64,000 nt of DNA from Amycolatopsis viridis (GCF_011758765.1 NZ_JAANOU010000001.1:4526001-4590000); one strand, 5' to 3'; counted from the first letter of the stretch, positions 8,474 to 19,007 are shown. Notes: a model not told the origin generated them from the sequence alone. Program-made: numbers and translations.

Positions 8474-10072
8474 TCAGGCGAACGTGACGGCACGGATCGT
8501 GCGCGCCCCGACCGTCGCCGCGATCGGCTCCAGCAGGTGGGAATCCACCTCCCGGTCGACGCGGAGGATCATCACCGCGTCCGAACCGTCCGTGGTCTGG
8601 CTGATCTGCGCCGCCTCGATGTTGACCGACGCCTCGCCCAGCAGGGTGCCCACGCGGCCCATGATGCCCGGGCGGTCCGGGTACTCCAGGAGCAGCATGT
8701 GGCCCTCGGCCCGCAGGTCGAAGTGGCGGCCGTTGACCTCGACCAGCTTCTCCACCTGGTTGTTGCCGGTGACCGAACCCGACACCGACAGCACACTGCC
8801 GTCCTCGTGCACCGCGCGGACGGTGACCAGGCTGCGCCAGTTCGGGCTCTCCGGCTCGGTGACGATCTCGGTGCGCACGCCGAACTCCTCGGCCAGGCGC
8901 GGCGCGTTGACGAACGTGACCTGGTCCTCGACCACCCCGGAGAACACGCCCCGCAGCGCGGCCAGCGACAGCACGCCGACGTCCTCCGAGGACAGCTCGC
9001 CGCGGACCTCGACGGTGACCGCCGACGGCGCCTTCTGGCTCAGCGCGGCCAGCACGGTGCCCAGCTTCTGGGTCAGCGGCAGGTACGGGCGGACCTCCTC
9101 GCCCACCACGCCACCGCTGGCGACGTTCACCGCGTCCGGCACGAAGTCGCCGCGCAACGCCAGCAGCACCGACCGGGCCACGTCGGTGCCCGCACGGTCC
9201 TGCGCTTCGGCGGTCGAGGCGCCGAGGTGCGGGGTGACGACGACGTTGGGCAGGCCGAACAGCGGGCTCGCGGTGGTCGGCTCGGTGAGGAACACGTCGA
9301 TGCCGGCGCCGCCGACGTGACCGCTGCGGATCGCCTCGGCGAGCGCCTCCTCGTCGACCAGGCCACCGCGCGCGGCGTTGACGATGATCACGCCGGGCTT
9401 GGTCTTCTTGAGCGCCTCGGCGTCGATGAGGCCCTTGGTCTCCGGGGTCTTGGGCAGGTGGATCGAGATGGCGTCGGCGCGCTGGAGCAGCTCGTCCAGG
9501 CTCACCAGCTCGACGCCGAGCTGGGCAGCGCGGGCGGCCGAGACGTACGGGTCGTAGGCGACGATCTTGGTGTCGAACGCCGCCAGCCGGGCCGCGAACA
9601 GCTGGCCGATCTTGCCGAAGCCGACCACGCCGATGGTCTTGCCGTTGATCTCGACACCGCTGTACGACGAGCGCTTCCACTCGCCGGCCTGGAGGCTCTG
9701 GTTCGCGGCCGGGACCCGGCGGGCGACGGCGAGCAGCAGCGCGACGGCGTGCTCGGCGGCCGAGACGATGTTCGAGGTCGGCGCGTTCACCACGAGCACA
9801 CCGCGCGCGGTCGCCGCCGGCACCTCGACGTTGTCCAGTCCGACACCGGCCCTGGCGACGACCTTCAGCCGCGTCGAAGCACCCAGCACCTCGGCGTCCA
9901 CCTTGGTCGCGGAGCGGACCAGCAGCGCGTCGGCGGCCTTCACCGCCTCCAGCAGCGCCGGGCGGTCGGTGCCGTCCACGTGCCGGACCTCGACCTCGTC
10001 ACCGAACACGGCCAGCGTGGACGGGGCGAGCTTTTCGGCGATGAGGACGACCGGCTTGCTGGGGTTGGTCAC
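8474..10072 (-). CDS. serA: D-3-phosphoglycerate dehydrogenase
   Basis: 532 residues, the long mycobacterial-type enzyme. Order of parts: substrate-binding half-domain, Rossmann domain (VVGFGKIGQLFA, NAARGGLVDEEAL, catalytic His in VTPHLGAST), an intervening ASB-type domain and a C-terminal ACT domain (YPDRPGIMGRVGTLLG) for serine feedback. It catalyses the first step of serine synthesis with NAD+. GTG at 10072 follows GGGAG. A tetR gene on the same strand ends 72 bp upstream, and a TAGACT (10117-10122, minus) with TTGACG further up may be its own promoter, though the 20-bp spacing is long. Confidence 0.95.
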   Translation of the reverse strand: MTNPSKPVVLIAEKLAPSTLAVFGDEVEVRHVDGTDRPALLEAVKAADALLVRSATKVDAEVLGASTRLKVVARAGVGLDNVEVPAATARGVLVVNAPTSNIVSAAEHAVALLLAVARRVPAANQSLQAGEWKRSSYSGVEINGKTIGVVGFGKIGQLFAARLAAFDTKIVAYDPYVSAARAAQLGVELVSLDELLQRADAISIHLPKTPETKGLIDAEALKKTKPGVIIVNAARGGLVDEEALAEAIRSGHVGGAGIDVFLTEPTTASPLFGLPNVVVTPHLGASTAEAQDRAGTDVARSVLLALRGDFVPDAVNVASGGVVGEEVRPYLPLTQKLGTVLAALSQKAPSAVTVEVRGELSSEDVGVLSLAALRGVFSGVVEDQVTFVNAPRLAEEFGVRTEIVTEPESPNWRSLVTVRAVHEDGSVLSVSGSVTGNNQVEKLVEVNGRHFDLRAEGHMLLLEYPDRPGIMGRVGTLLGEASVNIEAAQISQTTDGSDAVMILRVDREVDSHLLEPIAATVGARTIRAVTFA

Positions 10073-10144
10073 GATCAGGCTCCCGTGGACGCAGCTGGGG
10101 TCAAACGACGCCCGCGAGTCTAGTCGCGCAGCTCACCGGGGCCG

Positions 10145-10699
10145 TCAACGGGAGCACAACCCGGCGAAGACGAGATCGAGCAGCCGCTCCGGGTCGCCGG
10201 CGTGCTCGCTGGCCCAGCCGGCCGCGTGCACCATCAGCAGCACCTCGTCCGGCGCCAGGTCCGCGCGCAGCTGGCCGGATTCCTGGGCGCGGGCGACGAG
10301 CCGGGCGGCGGCCGAGCGCATCCCGCGGCAGGCGCGGTAGAGGTCGGAGGTCTCGTCGTTGAGCGCGTCGGCGGTCGCGGCGGACAGGCCGCGGAACGTG
10401 GTGGCGGTGCCGAGCATGCCCCGCGCGAAGGTGCGCAGGGCGGCGAGCGGGTCGTCCTCGCCGAGCAGCGCCTCCGCGGCTTCGGCCTGCGCGTCGAACC
10501 TCGCCCCGAGCAGAGCTTCCAGCAGCACCTCGCGGCTCGGGAAGTGCCGGTAGAGCGTGCCGATGCCGACTCCTGCGCGCCGCGCGATCTCCTCCAGGGA
10601 CGCGTCGATGCCGGACTCGCCGAACACGGCGCGCGCCTCGGCCAGCAGGCGCTCGTAGTTGCGGCGGGCGTCGGCGCGCAGGGGTCGGGTGCTGCTCAT
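10145..10699 (-). CDS. TetR family transcriptional repressor
   Basis: 184 residues. The N-terminal helix-turn-helix is clear: SLEEIARRAGVGIGTLYRHFPSRE split over about residues 33-56, followed by an all-helical ligand domain without recognisable motifs. It probably represses the divergent oxidoreductase pair and itself, since two identical 15-bp palindromes lie in the 79-bp spacer. ATG at 10699 is chosen; a TTG extension to 10723 would run into the operator. The ligand is unknown. serA follows 72 bp downstream on the same strand and might share transcripts. Confidence 0.9.
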   Translation of the reverse strand: MSSTRPLRADARRNYERLLAEARAVFGESGIDASLEEIARRAGVGIGTLYRHFPSREVLLEALLGARFDAQAEAAEALLGEDDPLAALRTFARGMLGTATTFRGLSAATADALNDETSDLYRACRGMRSAAARLVARAQESGQLRADLAPDEVLLMVHAAGWASEHAGDPERLLDLVFAGLCSR

Positions 10700-10716
10700 C
10701 ACGATCCACTTTAGGC

Positions 10717-10765
10717 GTGACAAACCGGAGGCACCCTCCGTATAGTGAACCGGAGGACCCCTCCG
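10717..10765 (+). promoter_or_regulatory. Promoter with twin TetR operators
   Basis: Two identical palindromes CGGAGG-N3-CCTCCG lie at 10726-10740 and 10751-10765, 25 bp apart centre to centre. A -10 TATAGT (10741-10746) fits exactly between them, with a GTGACA -35 (10717-10722) and 18-bp spacing. Operator 1 covers the spacer and operator 2 the start point, so repressor binding would block RNA polymerase. The divergent TetR gene is the obvious candidate binder. Confidence 0.7.
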
Positions 10766-10778
10766 AAAGGACCGGTAG

Positions 10779-11669
10779 ATGAAATCAGTAGGTGTGTGGC
10801 TCTACGGTGGCTACCCCGCCACCGTCGACGTCGAGCGGGAGCAGCTCGCCCGCATCGACGCGCTCGGCTACGCGTCGGTGTGGATGGGCGAGACCATCGG
10901 CGGGCGGGACGCGTTCGTCCGGTCCGCGGTCTTCCTCGGCGCGACCAGCCGGATCGCGGTCGGGACGGGGATCGCGAACGTGTGGGCGCGGCCCGCGCCG
11001 ACCGCACAGGCAGCGGCGCGCAGCGTCGCCGACGCCCACCCCGGGCGGTTCGTGCTCGGCCTCGGCATCGGGCACCCCTACCAGGCCGAGAGCACCGGGC
11101 AGTCGTACGCGAAACCGCTCACCGCGATGCGGGAGTACCTGTCGCGAATGGACGACGAGGCGGCCGCCAACCCGCCCGCGGCGCCGTTCTCCCGGGTGCT
11201 GGCCGCGATCGGGCCGAAGATGCTGGAGCTGTCCCGGGACGCGGCCGACGGCGCCCATCCGTTCGCCATGCCCGTGGAGCACACCGCCTTCGCGCGGAAG
11301 ATCCTCGGACCGGGGAAGCTGCTGATCCCGCACCAGGCGGTGCTGCTGTCCACCGACCCGGCGCAGGCTCGCGCGAAGGCCCGCGAGATGGCCCGCCAGA
11401 TCCTGCAGGTCAAGGCGTACGCCAAGGCGTGGCGTGACTTCGGCTACGGCGACGAGGTGACCGACCGGCTGGCGGACGCACTCGTCGCCTGGGGCGACGA
11501 GGAGACGATCGCGCGCCGGGTGCGGGAGCAGCTCGACGCGGGTGCGGACCAGGTCCTCATCTCCCCCACCGGCGTGGATCTGCCCGGCGCGGCGGACCAG
11601 CTGGCCCGGCTGGCGCCGGCGCTGACCGCGCAGACGGCGCTGACGGCGCTGCCGGAGGTGTCGGCATGA
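10779..11669 (+). CDS. LLM-class F420-dependent oxidoreductase (MSMEG_4141-like)
   Basis: 296 residues, TIM-barrel bacterial luciferase-like fold. Visible marks: an N-terminal strand with VGVWLYGGYP, GYASVWMGE, TSRIAVGTGIANVWAR, HPGRFVLGLGIGHP and ADGAHPFAMPVEHT. This matches the F420-dependent subgroup rather than FMN luciferases. It reduces an unknown substrate using F420H2. ATG at 10779 follows AAAGGA by 8 nt. It is first in a two-gene operon with a paralogue (ATGA overlap) behind the TetR-controlled promoter. Inducible detoxification or catabolism is an inference. Confidence 0.85.
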   Translation: MKSVGVWLYGGYPATVDVEREQLARIDALGYASVWMGETIGGRDAFVRSAVFLGATSRIAVGTGIANVWARPAPTAQAAARSVADAHPGRFVLGLGIGHPYQAESTGQSYAKPLTAMREYLSRMDDEAAANPPAAPFSRVLAAIGPKMLELSRDAADGAHPFAMPVEHTAFARKILGPGKLLIPHQAVLLSTDPAQARAKAREMARQILQVKAYAKAWRDFGYGDEVTDRLADALVAWGDEETIARRVREQLDAGADQVLISPTGVDLPGAADQLARLAPALTAQTALTALPEVSA

Positions 11670-12496
11670 GTGTCGGCATCTGGACGTTCGCCTTCGACGG
11701 CGCGCCGATCGGCCAGGTTCGCGAGGCCGCCGCCGAGATCGAGGAACTGGGGTTCGACGCGCTGTGGTTCGGCGAATACCCGGGGCGCGAAGCGCTGACC
11801 CAGGCAGCGCTGCTGCTGGGCGCCACCTCGCGGATCACCGTCGCCACCGGAGTCGCCCGCTTCGACCGGCGCAGCCCGGCCGGCGTCGCGGGCGGCGCGC
11901 GCACCCTGGCGGAGGCCTACCCGGGACGGTTCGTGCTCGCTCTCGGCGGCCACGCCAGAGGCGGGAAGCCGGTGGAGACGATCCGGAACTACCTGGACGA
12001 GATGGACGCGACGGAGTTCACCAGCCCCGAGCCGGTTCCGCCACCGCGACGCTTGCTCGCCGCCCTGGGCCCGCGGATGCTGCGGCTCGCCGCCGAACGC
12101 GCCGACGGCGCCCACCCGTACTTCGTGCCACCCGAGCACACCGCGCTGGCGCGGGAAATCCTCGGCCCGGACGCCTACCTCGCGGTCGAGCAGGGTGTGG
12201 TGCTCGACGGCTCGCGCGGCCTGGAGATCGCCCGCGCCGAGGTCGGCACGTACCTGGGGATGGCCGCACACCACCGCGTCAACCTCAAGCGCCTCGGCTT
12301 CACCGACGACGACCTCGCCGGCGGCGGCAGCACGCGTCTCGTGGAGGCGGTCATCGCCATCGGCGAGCAGACGGCCGCCGACCGGATCCAGGCGCACCTC
12401 GACGCCGGCGCGGACCACGTGTGCGTGCAGGTGATCACCGGCGAGCCCGGACTGCCGCTGGCGGGCTGGCGGCAACTGTCCGGACTGGTGCGCTGA
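11666..12496 (+). CDS. LLM-class F420-dependent oxidoreductase, second paralogue
   Basis: 276 residues, the same family as the upstream gene: GFDALWFGEYPGRE, TSRITVATGVARF, YPGRFVLALGGHARG and ADGAHPYFVPPEHT line up with it but the two are clearly diverged, so they may form a pair with different substrates or a heteromer (inference). Its ATG overlaps the stop of the first gene in ATGA at 11666-11669, indicating translational coupling and control by the same TetR promoter. It converges with the DUF397-like gene. Confidence 0.85.
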   Translation: MSVGIWTFAFDGAPIGQVREAAAEIEELGFDALWFGEYPGREALTQAALLLGATSRITVATGVARFDRRSPAGVAGGARTLAEAYPGRFVLALGGHARGGKPVETIRNYLDEMDATEFTSPEPVPPPRRLLAALGPRMLRLAAERADGAHPYFVPPEHTALAREILGPDAYLAVEQGVVLDGSRGLEIARAEVGTYLGMAAHHRVNLKRLGFTDDDLAGGGSTRLVEAVIAIGEQTAADRIQAHLDAGADHVCVQVITGEPGLPLAGWRQLSGLVR

Positions 12497-12506
12497 GGCC
12501 GGCCGC

Positions 12507-12791
12507 TCAGTCCGCGGTCAGCCCGGCCAGGTCGTGGAACTCGCCGTCGCGGGCGCCGGCGACGAACGCGTCCCACTCGGACGGTGTGAACACCAGGAGC
12601 GGACCGTCCGGATCGGTGGCCTTGCGCAGCACGGTGTAGACGAGCCCGTCGGTGTGCCCGACGTGGGCGAACTCCAGTTCGCCGCCGGTGGCCTGCCACC
12701 GCGCCCCGGTGAGATCAAGTGCGGTGCGCACCCGGGCCTTGTTGGCCGCGTTGGCCGCGTCGTCCTCCACCGGGCCACGGTAACTCCGCAC
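12507..12791 (-). CDS. DUF397-like small protein
   Basis: About 94 residues. The C-terminal half GPLLVFTPSEWDAFVAG followed by ARDGEF matches the DUF397 family, common in actinomycetes next to helix-turn-helix regulators. The usual N-terminal WxKSSYSG box is only faintly echoed by RSYRGP, so the N-terminal half looks diverged. No regulator gene is adjacent, so this is an orphan. The GTG at 12791 lacks a ribosome site and sits beside the ilvC terminator; a GTG at 12770 is an alternative start. Confidence 0.6.
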   Translation of the reverse strand: MRSYRGPVEDDAANAANKARVRTALDLTGARWQATGGELEFAHVGHTDGLVYTVLRKATDPDGPLLVFTPSEWDAFVAGARDGEFHDLAGLTAD

Positions 12792-12796
12792 GAACG

Positions 12797-12834
12797 CAGG
12801 GACCTCCCCGGGGCGCGCCCCGGGGAGGTCCCTG
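12797..12834 (-). terminator. ilvC terminator, perfect 19-bp inverted repeat
   Basis: Arms CAGGGACCTCCCCGGGGCG and its exact complement meet with no spacer, 15 bp after the ilvC stop. There is no T-tract, as is common for actinobacterial terminators. It separates the ilvBNC operon from the DUF397-like gene. Confidence 0.65.
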
Positions 12835-12849
12835 TGCGTCCGGCCGGAC

Positions 12850-13896
<1,047 letters not shown>

Positions 13897-14403
13897 TCAG
13901 CGGGGCGCGGAGGCGGTGATGGACCGGGGACCCCGGCCCACCGCGACCATGCCGGACTGCACGATCTCACGCACGCCGTACGGCTCGAGCATGCGCAACA
14001 GGGCACTGAGCTTGTCGCCGGTGCCGGTGGCCTCGATCGTGAGCGCCTCGGGCGAGACGTCGACCACCTTCGCACGGAACAGCTGGACGGTCTCCAGCAC
14101 CTGGCTGCGCACCGTGGCATCGGCCCGGACCTTGACGAGCAGCAGTTCACGCTGCACCGACACGGCGGGCTCGAGCTCCACGATCTTGATGACGTTGACC
14201 AGCTTGTTGAGCTGTTTGGTCACCTGTTCGAGCGGTAGCTCCTCAACGGCGACCACGATCGTCATCCGGGACACCTCGGGGTTCTCCGTGGGCCCGACGG
14301 CGAGGGACTCGATGTTGAAACCGCGGCGGGAGAACAACCCGGCGACTCTCGCGAGCACCCCGGGGACATTCTCCACCAACACGCTCAGGGTATGCCTGGT
14401 CAC
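13897..14403 (-). CDS. ilvN: Acetolactate synthase small (regulatory) subunit
   Basis: 168 residues, normal size. The N-terminal ACT domain begins [27 protein letters not shown], given here as two overlapping motifs [14 protein letters not shown] and RRGFNIESL, and the C-terminal domain ([10 protein letters not shown]...) follows. It binds valine and activates and feedback-inhibits IlvB. The GTG start overlaps the ilvB stop in GTGA (14400-14403), so the two subunits are translationally coupled in a stoichiometric complex. Confidence 0.96.
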   Translation of the reverse strand: MTRHTLSVLVENVPGVLARVAGLFSRRGFNIESLAVGPTENPEVSRMTIVVAVEELPLEQVTKQLNKLVNVIKIVELEPAVSVQRELLLVKVRADATVRSQVLETVQLFRAKVVDVSPEALTIEATGTGDKLSALLRMLEPYGVREIVQSGMVAVGRGPRSITASAPR

Positions 14404-16262
14404 TGCGAAACCTCGTCGTCGTCGAACAGCGGGCGGATGCCACGCGCGGCCATGATCTCGTCGTTCCCGGTGCCCGCCGCCACCATCGGCCACACCTGGG
14501 CGTCCTTGCCGACCACGAAGTCGATCACGACCGGGCGGTCGTTGATCTCCATCGCCCGGCGGATGACGTCGTCGACCTCGTCCTGGGTCTCGCACCGCAG
14601 CCCGGCGCAGCCCAGTGCCTCGGCGAGCAGGGTGAAGTCCGGGATCCGGTGCTTGTGCGTACCGAGATCGGTGTTGGAGTACCGCTCGGCGTAGAACAGG
14701 TTCTGCCACTGGCGGACCATGCCGAGGTTGCCGTTGTTGATGACGGCGACCTTGATCGGGGCGCCCTCGATGGCGCAGGTGGCCAGCTCCTGGTTGGTCA
14801 TCTGGAAGCAGCCGTCACCGTCGATGGCCCACACCTGCTTGTCCGGCACGCCGAACTTGGCGCCCATCGCGGCCGGCACGGCGTAGCCCATGGTGCCCAG
14901 CCCGCCCGAGTTGAGCCAGGTTCGCGGGTTCTCGTACTTGATGAACTGCGCGGCCCACATCTGGTGCTGGCCGACACCGGCGGCGTAGACCGCGTCCGGG
15001 CCGACGATCTGGCCGATCCGCTCGATGACGTACTGCGGCGACAACGTGCCGTCCGCGGGCCACTCGTAGCCGGCCGGGAACGTGTCGCGCCACGAGTCGA
15101 TCTGGGTCCACCACGGGGCCAGGTCCGGCGCGCCGGACCGCTCGGTCTCGGCCTGCACCGCGTCGATCAGCTCCGTGATGATCTCCGCGCAGTCACCCAC
15201 GATCGGCACGTCGGCCTTGCGGTTCTTGGAGATCTCGGCCGGGTCGATGTCGGCGTGCACGACCTTGGCCTCCGGCGCGAACGACTCCAGCTGACCGGTC
15301 ACCCGGTCGTCGAAGCGGGCGCCCAGCGCGACCAGCAGGTCGGCGCGCTGCATCGCGGCGACCGCGGCGACCGACCCGTGCATGCCGGGCATGCCCAGGT
15401 GCTGGCGGTGCGAGTCGGGGAACGCGCCGCGCGCCATCAGCGTGGTCACCACCGGGATGCCGGTCAGCTCGGCCAGCCGCTTCAGCTGCGCCGACGCCTG
15501 GGCCTTGATCACACCGCCGCCGACGTAGAGCACCGGGCGGCGGGCCTGCGCGATGAGCCGCGCCGCCTCGCGGACCTGCTTGCCGTGCGGGCGCAGCGTC
15601 GGCCGGTAGCCGGGCAGGTGCATCTCCGGCGGCCAGGAGAACGACGTGGTCTCCTGCAGGACGTCCTTGGGGATGTCCACCAGCACCGGGCCGGGACGGC
15701 CGGTCGAGGCCAGGTGGAACGCCTCCGCGATCACGCGCGGGATGTCGACCGGGTCGGTCACCAGGAAGTTGTGCTTGGTGACCGGCATGGTGATGCCGCA
15801 GATGTCGGCTTCCTGGAAGGCGTCGGTCCCGATCAGTGGACGGCTCTGCTGGCCGGTGATCGCCACGACGGGCACCGAGTCCATGTTCGCGTCGGCCAGC
15901 GGGGTGACCAGGTTGGTCGCGCCCGGACCGGAGGTCGCCATGCAGACCCCGACCTTGCCGGTGGCCTGCGCGTAGCCGGTGGCCGCGTGGCCCGCGCCCT
16001 GCTCGTGGCGCACGAGGACGTGCCGCACCTTGGTCGAGTCCAGAAGCGGGTCGTACGCCGGCAGGATCGTGCCGCCCGGAATCCCGAAGACCACCTCCAC
16101 GCCCATCGCCTCGAGCGACCGCACCAGCGACTGCGCTCCGGTCACCCGGACCGGGGTGCCGGCAGGGGGAGCGGGCTTGGGGCGGCTGCCCAGCTGGGCG
16201 GGCGACGCGGCCGACGGAGTTCCTCCGGCTTTCGGTTCCGATCGCGACGTGGCGCTTGTCAT
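14400..16262 (-). CDS. ilvB: Acetolactate synthase large (catalytic) subunit
   Basis: About 620 residues. Thiamine-diphosphate enzyme with the catalytic-Glu region [17 protein letters not shown], a central FAD/NAD-like domain, and the ThDP/Mg motif [12 protein letters not shown] ... [11 protein letters not shown]. It condenses pyruvate with pyruvate or 2-oxobutyrate. The start ATG at 16262 ([11 protein letters not shown]) begins a Pro-rich tail of about 45 residues before the enzyme proper; a longer open frame to 16538 runs through the attenuator and is rejected. First gene of ilvBNC. Confidence 0.96.
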   Translation of the reverse strand: MTSATSRSEPKAGGTPSAASPAQLGSRPKPAPPAGTPVRVTGAQSLVRSLEAMGVEVVFGIPGGTILPAYDPLLDSTKVRHVLVRHEQGAGHAATGYAQATGKVGVCMATSGPGATNLVTPLADANMDSVPVVAITGQQSRPLIGTDAFQEADICGITMPVTKHNFLVTDPVDIPRVIAEAFHLASTGRPGPVLVDIPKDVLQETTSFSWPPEMHLPGYRPTLRPHGKQVREAARLIAQARRPVLYVGGGVIKAQASAQLKRLAELTGIPVVTTLMARGAFPDSHRQHLGMPGMHGSVAAVAAMQRADLLVALGARFDDRVTGQLESFAPEAKVVHADIDPAEISKNRKADVPIVGDCAEIITELIDAVQAETERSGAPDLAPWWTQIDSWRDTFPAGYEWPADGTLSPQYVIERIGQIVGPDAVYAAGVGQHQMWAAQFIKYENPRTWLNSGGLGTMGYAVPAAMGAKFGVPDKQVWAIDGDGCFQMTNQELATCAIEGAPIKVAVINNGNLGMVRQWQNLFYAERYSNTDLGTHKHRIPDFTLLAEALGCAGLRCETQDEVDDVIRRAMEINDRPVVIDFVVGKDAQVWPMVAAGTGNDEIMAARGIRPLFDDDEVSQ

Positions 16263-16351
16263 CAGTTCTGCCTCGTGGGTCTCGTGGGGCTTCTCGTCAG
16301 TGGTCTGGTGGTCTCGGGGCTGTCTGGGCTGCGGGGCACTGCCTGGGCAAC

Positions 16352-16437
16352 AAAAAACCCCCGCCGACCGGGAAGGTCGCACGAGGGTCGCGCGTCGACG
16401 CAGGTGGGCTCGATCGGTCCCTACGCGTCGACGCGCG
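16352..16437 (-). terminator. ilvB attenuator: 13-bp pause hairpin and intrinsic terminator
   Basis: The first hairpin has 13-bp perfect arms (16389-16401 with 16425-16437, a CGTCGACG core) and a 23-nt loop, and its 5' arm overlaps the last codons and stop of the leader peptide. The second is a terminator: 13 paired positions with one bulge (16357-16369 with 16375-16388, loop GGGAA on the plus strand), followed on the minus strand by a run of T (16357-16352). Ribosome position on the leader can thus decide folding. The exact antiterminator pairing needs a fold calculation. Confidence 0.78.
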
Positions 16438-16468
16438 GGAGAAGTACGAGGCCAATCTGCGGTGTCAC
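16421..16468 (-). CDS. Leu/Val/Ile-rich leader peptide of ilvBNC (15 aa)
   Basis: Reads [15 protein letters not shown] then stop, from a GTG start. Six of 15 residues are Ile, Leu or Val, and the LVLL run is placed before the pause hairpin. The GTG is 8 nt after the -10 box and has no ribosome site, so it is read from a leaderless mRNA. It senses charging of branched-chain tRNAs. Comparable ilvB leader peptides are known in Corynebacterium and predicted in other actinobacteria. Confidence 0.82.
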   Translation of the reverse strand: MTPQIGLVLLPRVDA

Positions 16469-16475
16469 AGCGCTG

Positions 16476-16505
16476 ACGGTAACCGGTCGTCGCGCACGGT
16501 GTCAA
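16476..16505 (-). promoter_or_regulatory. ilvBNC promoter
   Basis: Minus strand: consensus -35 TTGACA (16505-16500), 18-bp spacer, -10 TACCGT (16481-16476). The expected start point falls at the GTG of the leader peptide (16468). This is the best -35 match noticed in the window. It lies in the divergent region shared with the PH-domain gene. Confidence 0.65.
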
Positions 16506-16582
16506 CTCTGCGGGATGGTGATCCCGGATACTGGGCACACCCGGGGGAACGGTCCCGGTCCGCGAAAGGCACCATAGGCCAC

Positions 16583-17056
16583 GTGGCCGAAAACCAGCAC
16601 CGGGACCGGAAGGCCGTTTTCCGCATCCCGCTGATCGCGTTGCTCGCCGTGGTGTTCCTGGCGGTGTGCATGATCCCCGCCGCGTTCGCCGACGTGCCCG
16701 GGCTGTGGGTCATGTACGTCGTGCCGGTCGCGCTGGCCGTGTTCATCGTGCGCACCCGCACCGTCGCGTCCACGCGGGGCCTGAGCGTGCGGACCGTGTT
16801 CGGCCACCGCGAGCTGCCGTGGTCCGCGCTCAAGGGACTCGCGATCAGCGACAAGGCGAAGGTGCGGGCCGTGCTGACCGACGGCAGCGAGATCCCGCTG
16901 CCGTCCGTGCGCACCCGTCACCTGCCGGTGATCTCGCTGGTCAGCGAGGGCCGGATGAAGGACCCGACCGGGCTCACCGACGACTTCGACGCCGACGGCG
17001 CCGATCCGGGCGGCACCGGCGGCACCGACGTGGGCGAGGACACCGCTCAGGACTGA
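16583..17056 (+). CDS. PH-domain membrane protein (Cfp6-like)
   Basis: About 157 residues. Two membrane helices ([20 protein letters not shown] and [16 protein letters not shown]) are followed by a bacterial PH-like domain: [22 protein letters not shown], with ALKGLAI and [18 protein letters not shown]. The tail is acidic and Gly-rich. The arrangement and its place divergent from ilvB match M. tuberculosis Rv3004 (Cfp6). The function of this family is unknown. GTG at 16583 is chosen; the open frame runs further upstream through the ilvB leader only because of base composition. Confidence 0.8.
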   Translation: MAENQHRDRKAVFRIPLIALLAVVFLAVCMIPAAFADVPGLWVMYVVPVALAVFIVRTRTVASTRGLSVRTVFGHRELPWSALKGLAISDKAKVRAVLTDGSEIPLPSVRTRHLPVISLVSEGRMKDPTGLTDDFDADGADPGGTGGTDVGEDTAQD

Positions 17057-17068
17057 TCACGGCGGGCG

Positions 17069-17074
17069 TAACCT
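17069..17074 (+). promoter_or_regulatory. ilvD -10 box, probable leaderless start
   Basis: TAACCT ends 7 nt before the ilvD ATG (17082), and no ribosome site lies between. Transcription would start at the ATG. The -35 is not clear. The box lies only 13 bp after the stop of the PH-domain gene, so ilvD can be expressed both alone and by read-through. Confidence 0.45.
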
Positions 17075-17081
17075 GACGGAC

Positions 17082-18926
17082 ATGCCTGCTCTGCGCTCCC
17101 GAACAACCACCCACGGCCGCAACGCCGCGGGCGCCCGGTCCCTGTGGCGGGCCACCGGGCTGACCGACAGCGACTTCGGCAAGCCGATCGTCGCGATCGC
17201 CAACTCCTACACCCAGTTCGTGCCCGGGCACGTACACCTCAAGGACCTCGGCGACATCGTGGCCGGGGCGATCCGCGAGGCCGGCGGGGTGGCGCGCGAG
17301 TTCCACACGATCGCGGTGGACGACGGCATCGCCATGGGGCACAGCGGCATGCTCTACTCGCTGCCCTCGCGCGAGATCATCGCCGACTCGGTCGAGTACA
17401 TGGTCAACGCGCACCAGGCCGACGCGCTGGTCTGCATCTCCAACTGCGACAAGATCACGCCGGGCATGCTCAACGCCGCGATGCGGCTGAACATCCCGAC
17501 CGTGTTCGTCTCCGGCGGCCCGATGGAGGCCGGCAAGGCGGTCGTCGTCGACGGTGTCGCCCACGCGCCGACCGACCTGATCACCAGCATCTCCGCCTCG
17601 GCCAACCCCGCCGTCGACGAGGACGGGCTGTCCATCGTGGAGCGGTCCGCGTGCCCGACGTGCGGGTCGTGCTCGGGCATGTTCACCGCGAACTCGATGA
17701 ACTGCCTCACCGAGGCGCTGGGCCTGTCGCTGCCGGGCAACGGCTCGACACTGGCCACGCACGCCGCGCGGCGCAAGCTGTTCGAGGACGCCGGCCGCAC
17801 CGTCATGGAGCTGTGCAAGCGCTGGTACGGCGAAGACGACGACAGCGCGCTGCCGCGCTCGATCGCCAACCGCAAGGCGTTCGAGAACGCGATGGCGCTG
17901 GACATGGCGATGGGCGGCTCGACCAACACGGTGCTGCACATCCTGGCCGCGGCGCAGGAGGGCGAGGTCGACTTCACGATCTCCGACATCGACGCGATCG
18001 GCCGCCGCGTGCCGTGCCTGTCGAAGGTCGCGCCGAACTCCGACTACCACATGGAGGACGTGCACCGCGCCGGCGGCATCCCGGCGATCCTCGGCGAGCT
18101 GTACCGCGCCGGACTGCTCAACGAGGACGTCACTTCCGTGCACTCCCCTTCCCTCGAGCAGTGGCTGTCCACCTGGGACATCCGCGGCGGTTCGGCCTCG
18201 GCGGAAGCGATCGAGCTGTTCCACGCCGCGCCCGGCGGGGTCCGCACCACGGAGGCGTTCTCGACGTCGAACCGGTGGACCGAGCTGGACACGGACGCGG
18301 CGAACGGCTGCATCCGGGACATCGAGCACGCCTACACCGCCGACGGCGGCCTGGCGGTGCTGCGCGGCAACCTGGCCGAGAACGGCGCGGTGATCAAGTC
18401 CGCGGGCATCGAGGAGGAGCTGTGGCGGTTCCAGGGCCCGGCGCGCGTGGTGGAGAGCCAGGAGGAGGCCGTCTCGGTCATCCTGGGCAAGAAGGTCCAG
18501 CCGGGTGAGGTGCTCGTGGTGCGCTACGAGGGTCCCGCGGGCGGCCCGGGCATGCAGGAAATGCTGCACCCGACGGCGTTCCTGAAGGGCGCCGGGCTGG
18601 GCAAGAAGTGCGCGCTGATCACCGACGGCCGGTTCTCCGGTGGCTCGTCGGGCATCTCGGTCGGGCACATCTCGCCGGAGGCGGCGGCCGGCGGCACGAT
18701 CGGCCTGGTCGCCGACGGTGATCAGATCCTGATCGACGTGCGCGAGCGCAAGCTGGAGCTGCTGGTGGACGACGACGTGCTGGCCGAGCGCCGGGCGAAG
18801 ATGGAGGCGTCCGAACGGCCGTGGCAGCCGGTGGACCGGCAGCGTCCGGTCACGGCGGCGCTGCGCGCCTACGCGCGGATGGCCACCTCGGCCGACACGG
18901 GTGCGGTCCGCGACCCGAACCGGTAA
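17082..18926 (+). CDS. ilvD: Dihydroxy-acid dehydratase
   Basis: 614 residues, full length. Iron-sulfur ligands lie in [11 protein letters not shown] and [17 protein letters not shown]; other signatures are [14 protein letters not shown] [13 protein letters not shown] and the C-terminal [20 protein letters not shown]. It dehydrates dihydroxy-isovalerate and dihydroxy-methylvalerate in valine and isoleucine synthesis, after IlvC. It is transcribed divergently from ilvBNC with one small gene between. It has no leader peptide of its own, and a strong terminator follows. Confidence 0.97.
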   Translation: MPALRSRTTTHGRNAAGARSLWRATGLTDSDFGKPIVAIANSYTQFVPGHVHLKDLGDIVAGAIREAGGVAREFHTIAVDDGIAMGHSGMLYSLPSREIIADSVEYMVNAHQADALVCISNCDKITPGMLNAAMRLNIPTVFVSGGPMEAGKAVVVDGVAHAPTDLITSISASANPAVDEDGLSIVERSACPTCGSCSGMFTANSMNCLTEALGLSLPGNGSTLATHAARRKLFEDAGRTVMELCKRWYGEDDDSALPRSIANRKAFENAMALDMAMGGSTNTVLHILAAAQEGEVDFTISDIDAIGRRVPCLSKVAPNSDYHMEDVHRAGGIPAILGELYRAGLLNEDVTSVHSPSLEQWLSTWDIRGGSASAEAIELFHAAPGGVRTTEAFSTSNRWTELDTDAANGCIRDIEHAYTADGGLAVLRGNLAENGAVIKSAGIEEELWRFQGPARVVESQEEAVSVILGKKVQPGEVLVVRYEGPAGGPGMQEMLHPTAFLKGAGLGKKCALITDGRFSGGSSGISVGHISPEAAAGGTIGLVADGDQILIDVRERKLELLVDDDVLAERRAKMEASERPWQPVDRQRPVTAALRAYARMATSADTGAVRDPNR

Positions 18927-18939
18927 AGCGGTGTGGTGG

Positions 18940-18968
18940 AGGGTCCCGGCGGTTTCCGCCGGGACCCT
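18940..18968 (+). terminator. ilvD terminator
   Basis: Perfect 12-bp stem GGGTCCCGGCGG (18941-18952) with its complement at 18956-18967 around a TTT loop, extended by an A-T pair and followed by TTCGTCGTT. It lies 14 bp after the ilvD stop. Confidence 0.7.
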
Positions 18969-19007
18969 TCGTCGTTCCCGGTCGCCGGCACGCCGGTGGG
19001 TGCCAGA

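Noticed and set aside
16263-16538. N-terminal extension of ilvB through the attenuator
   Set aside because: It would translate the terminator hairpin and leader in another frame; the ATG at 16262 fits the family and the leader layout.
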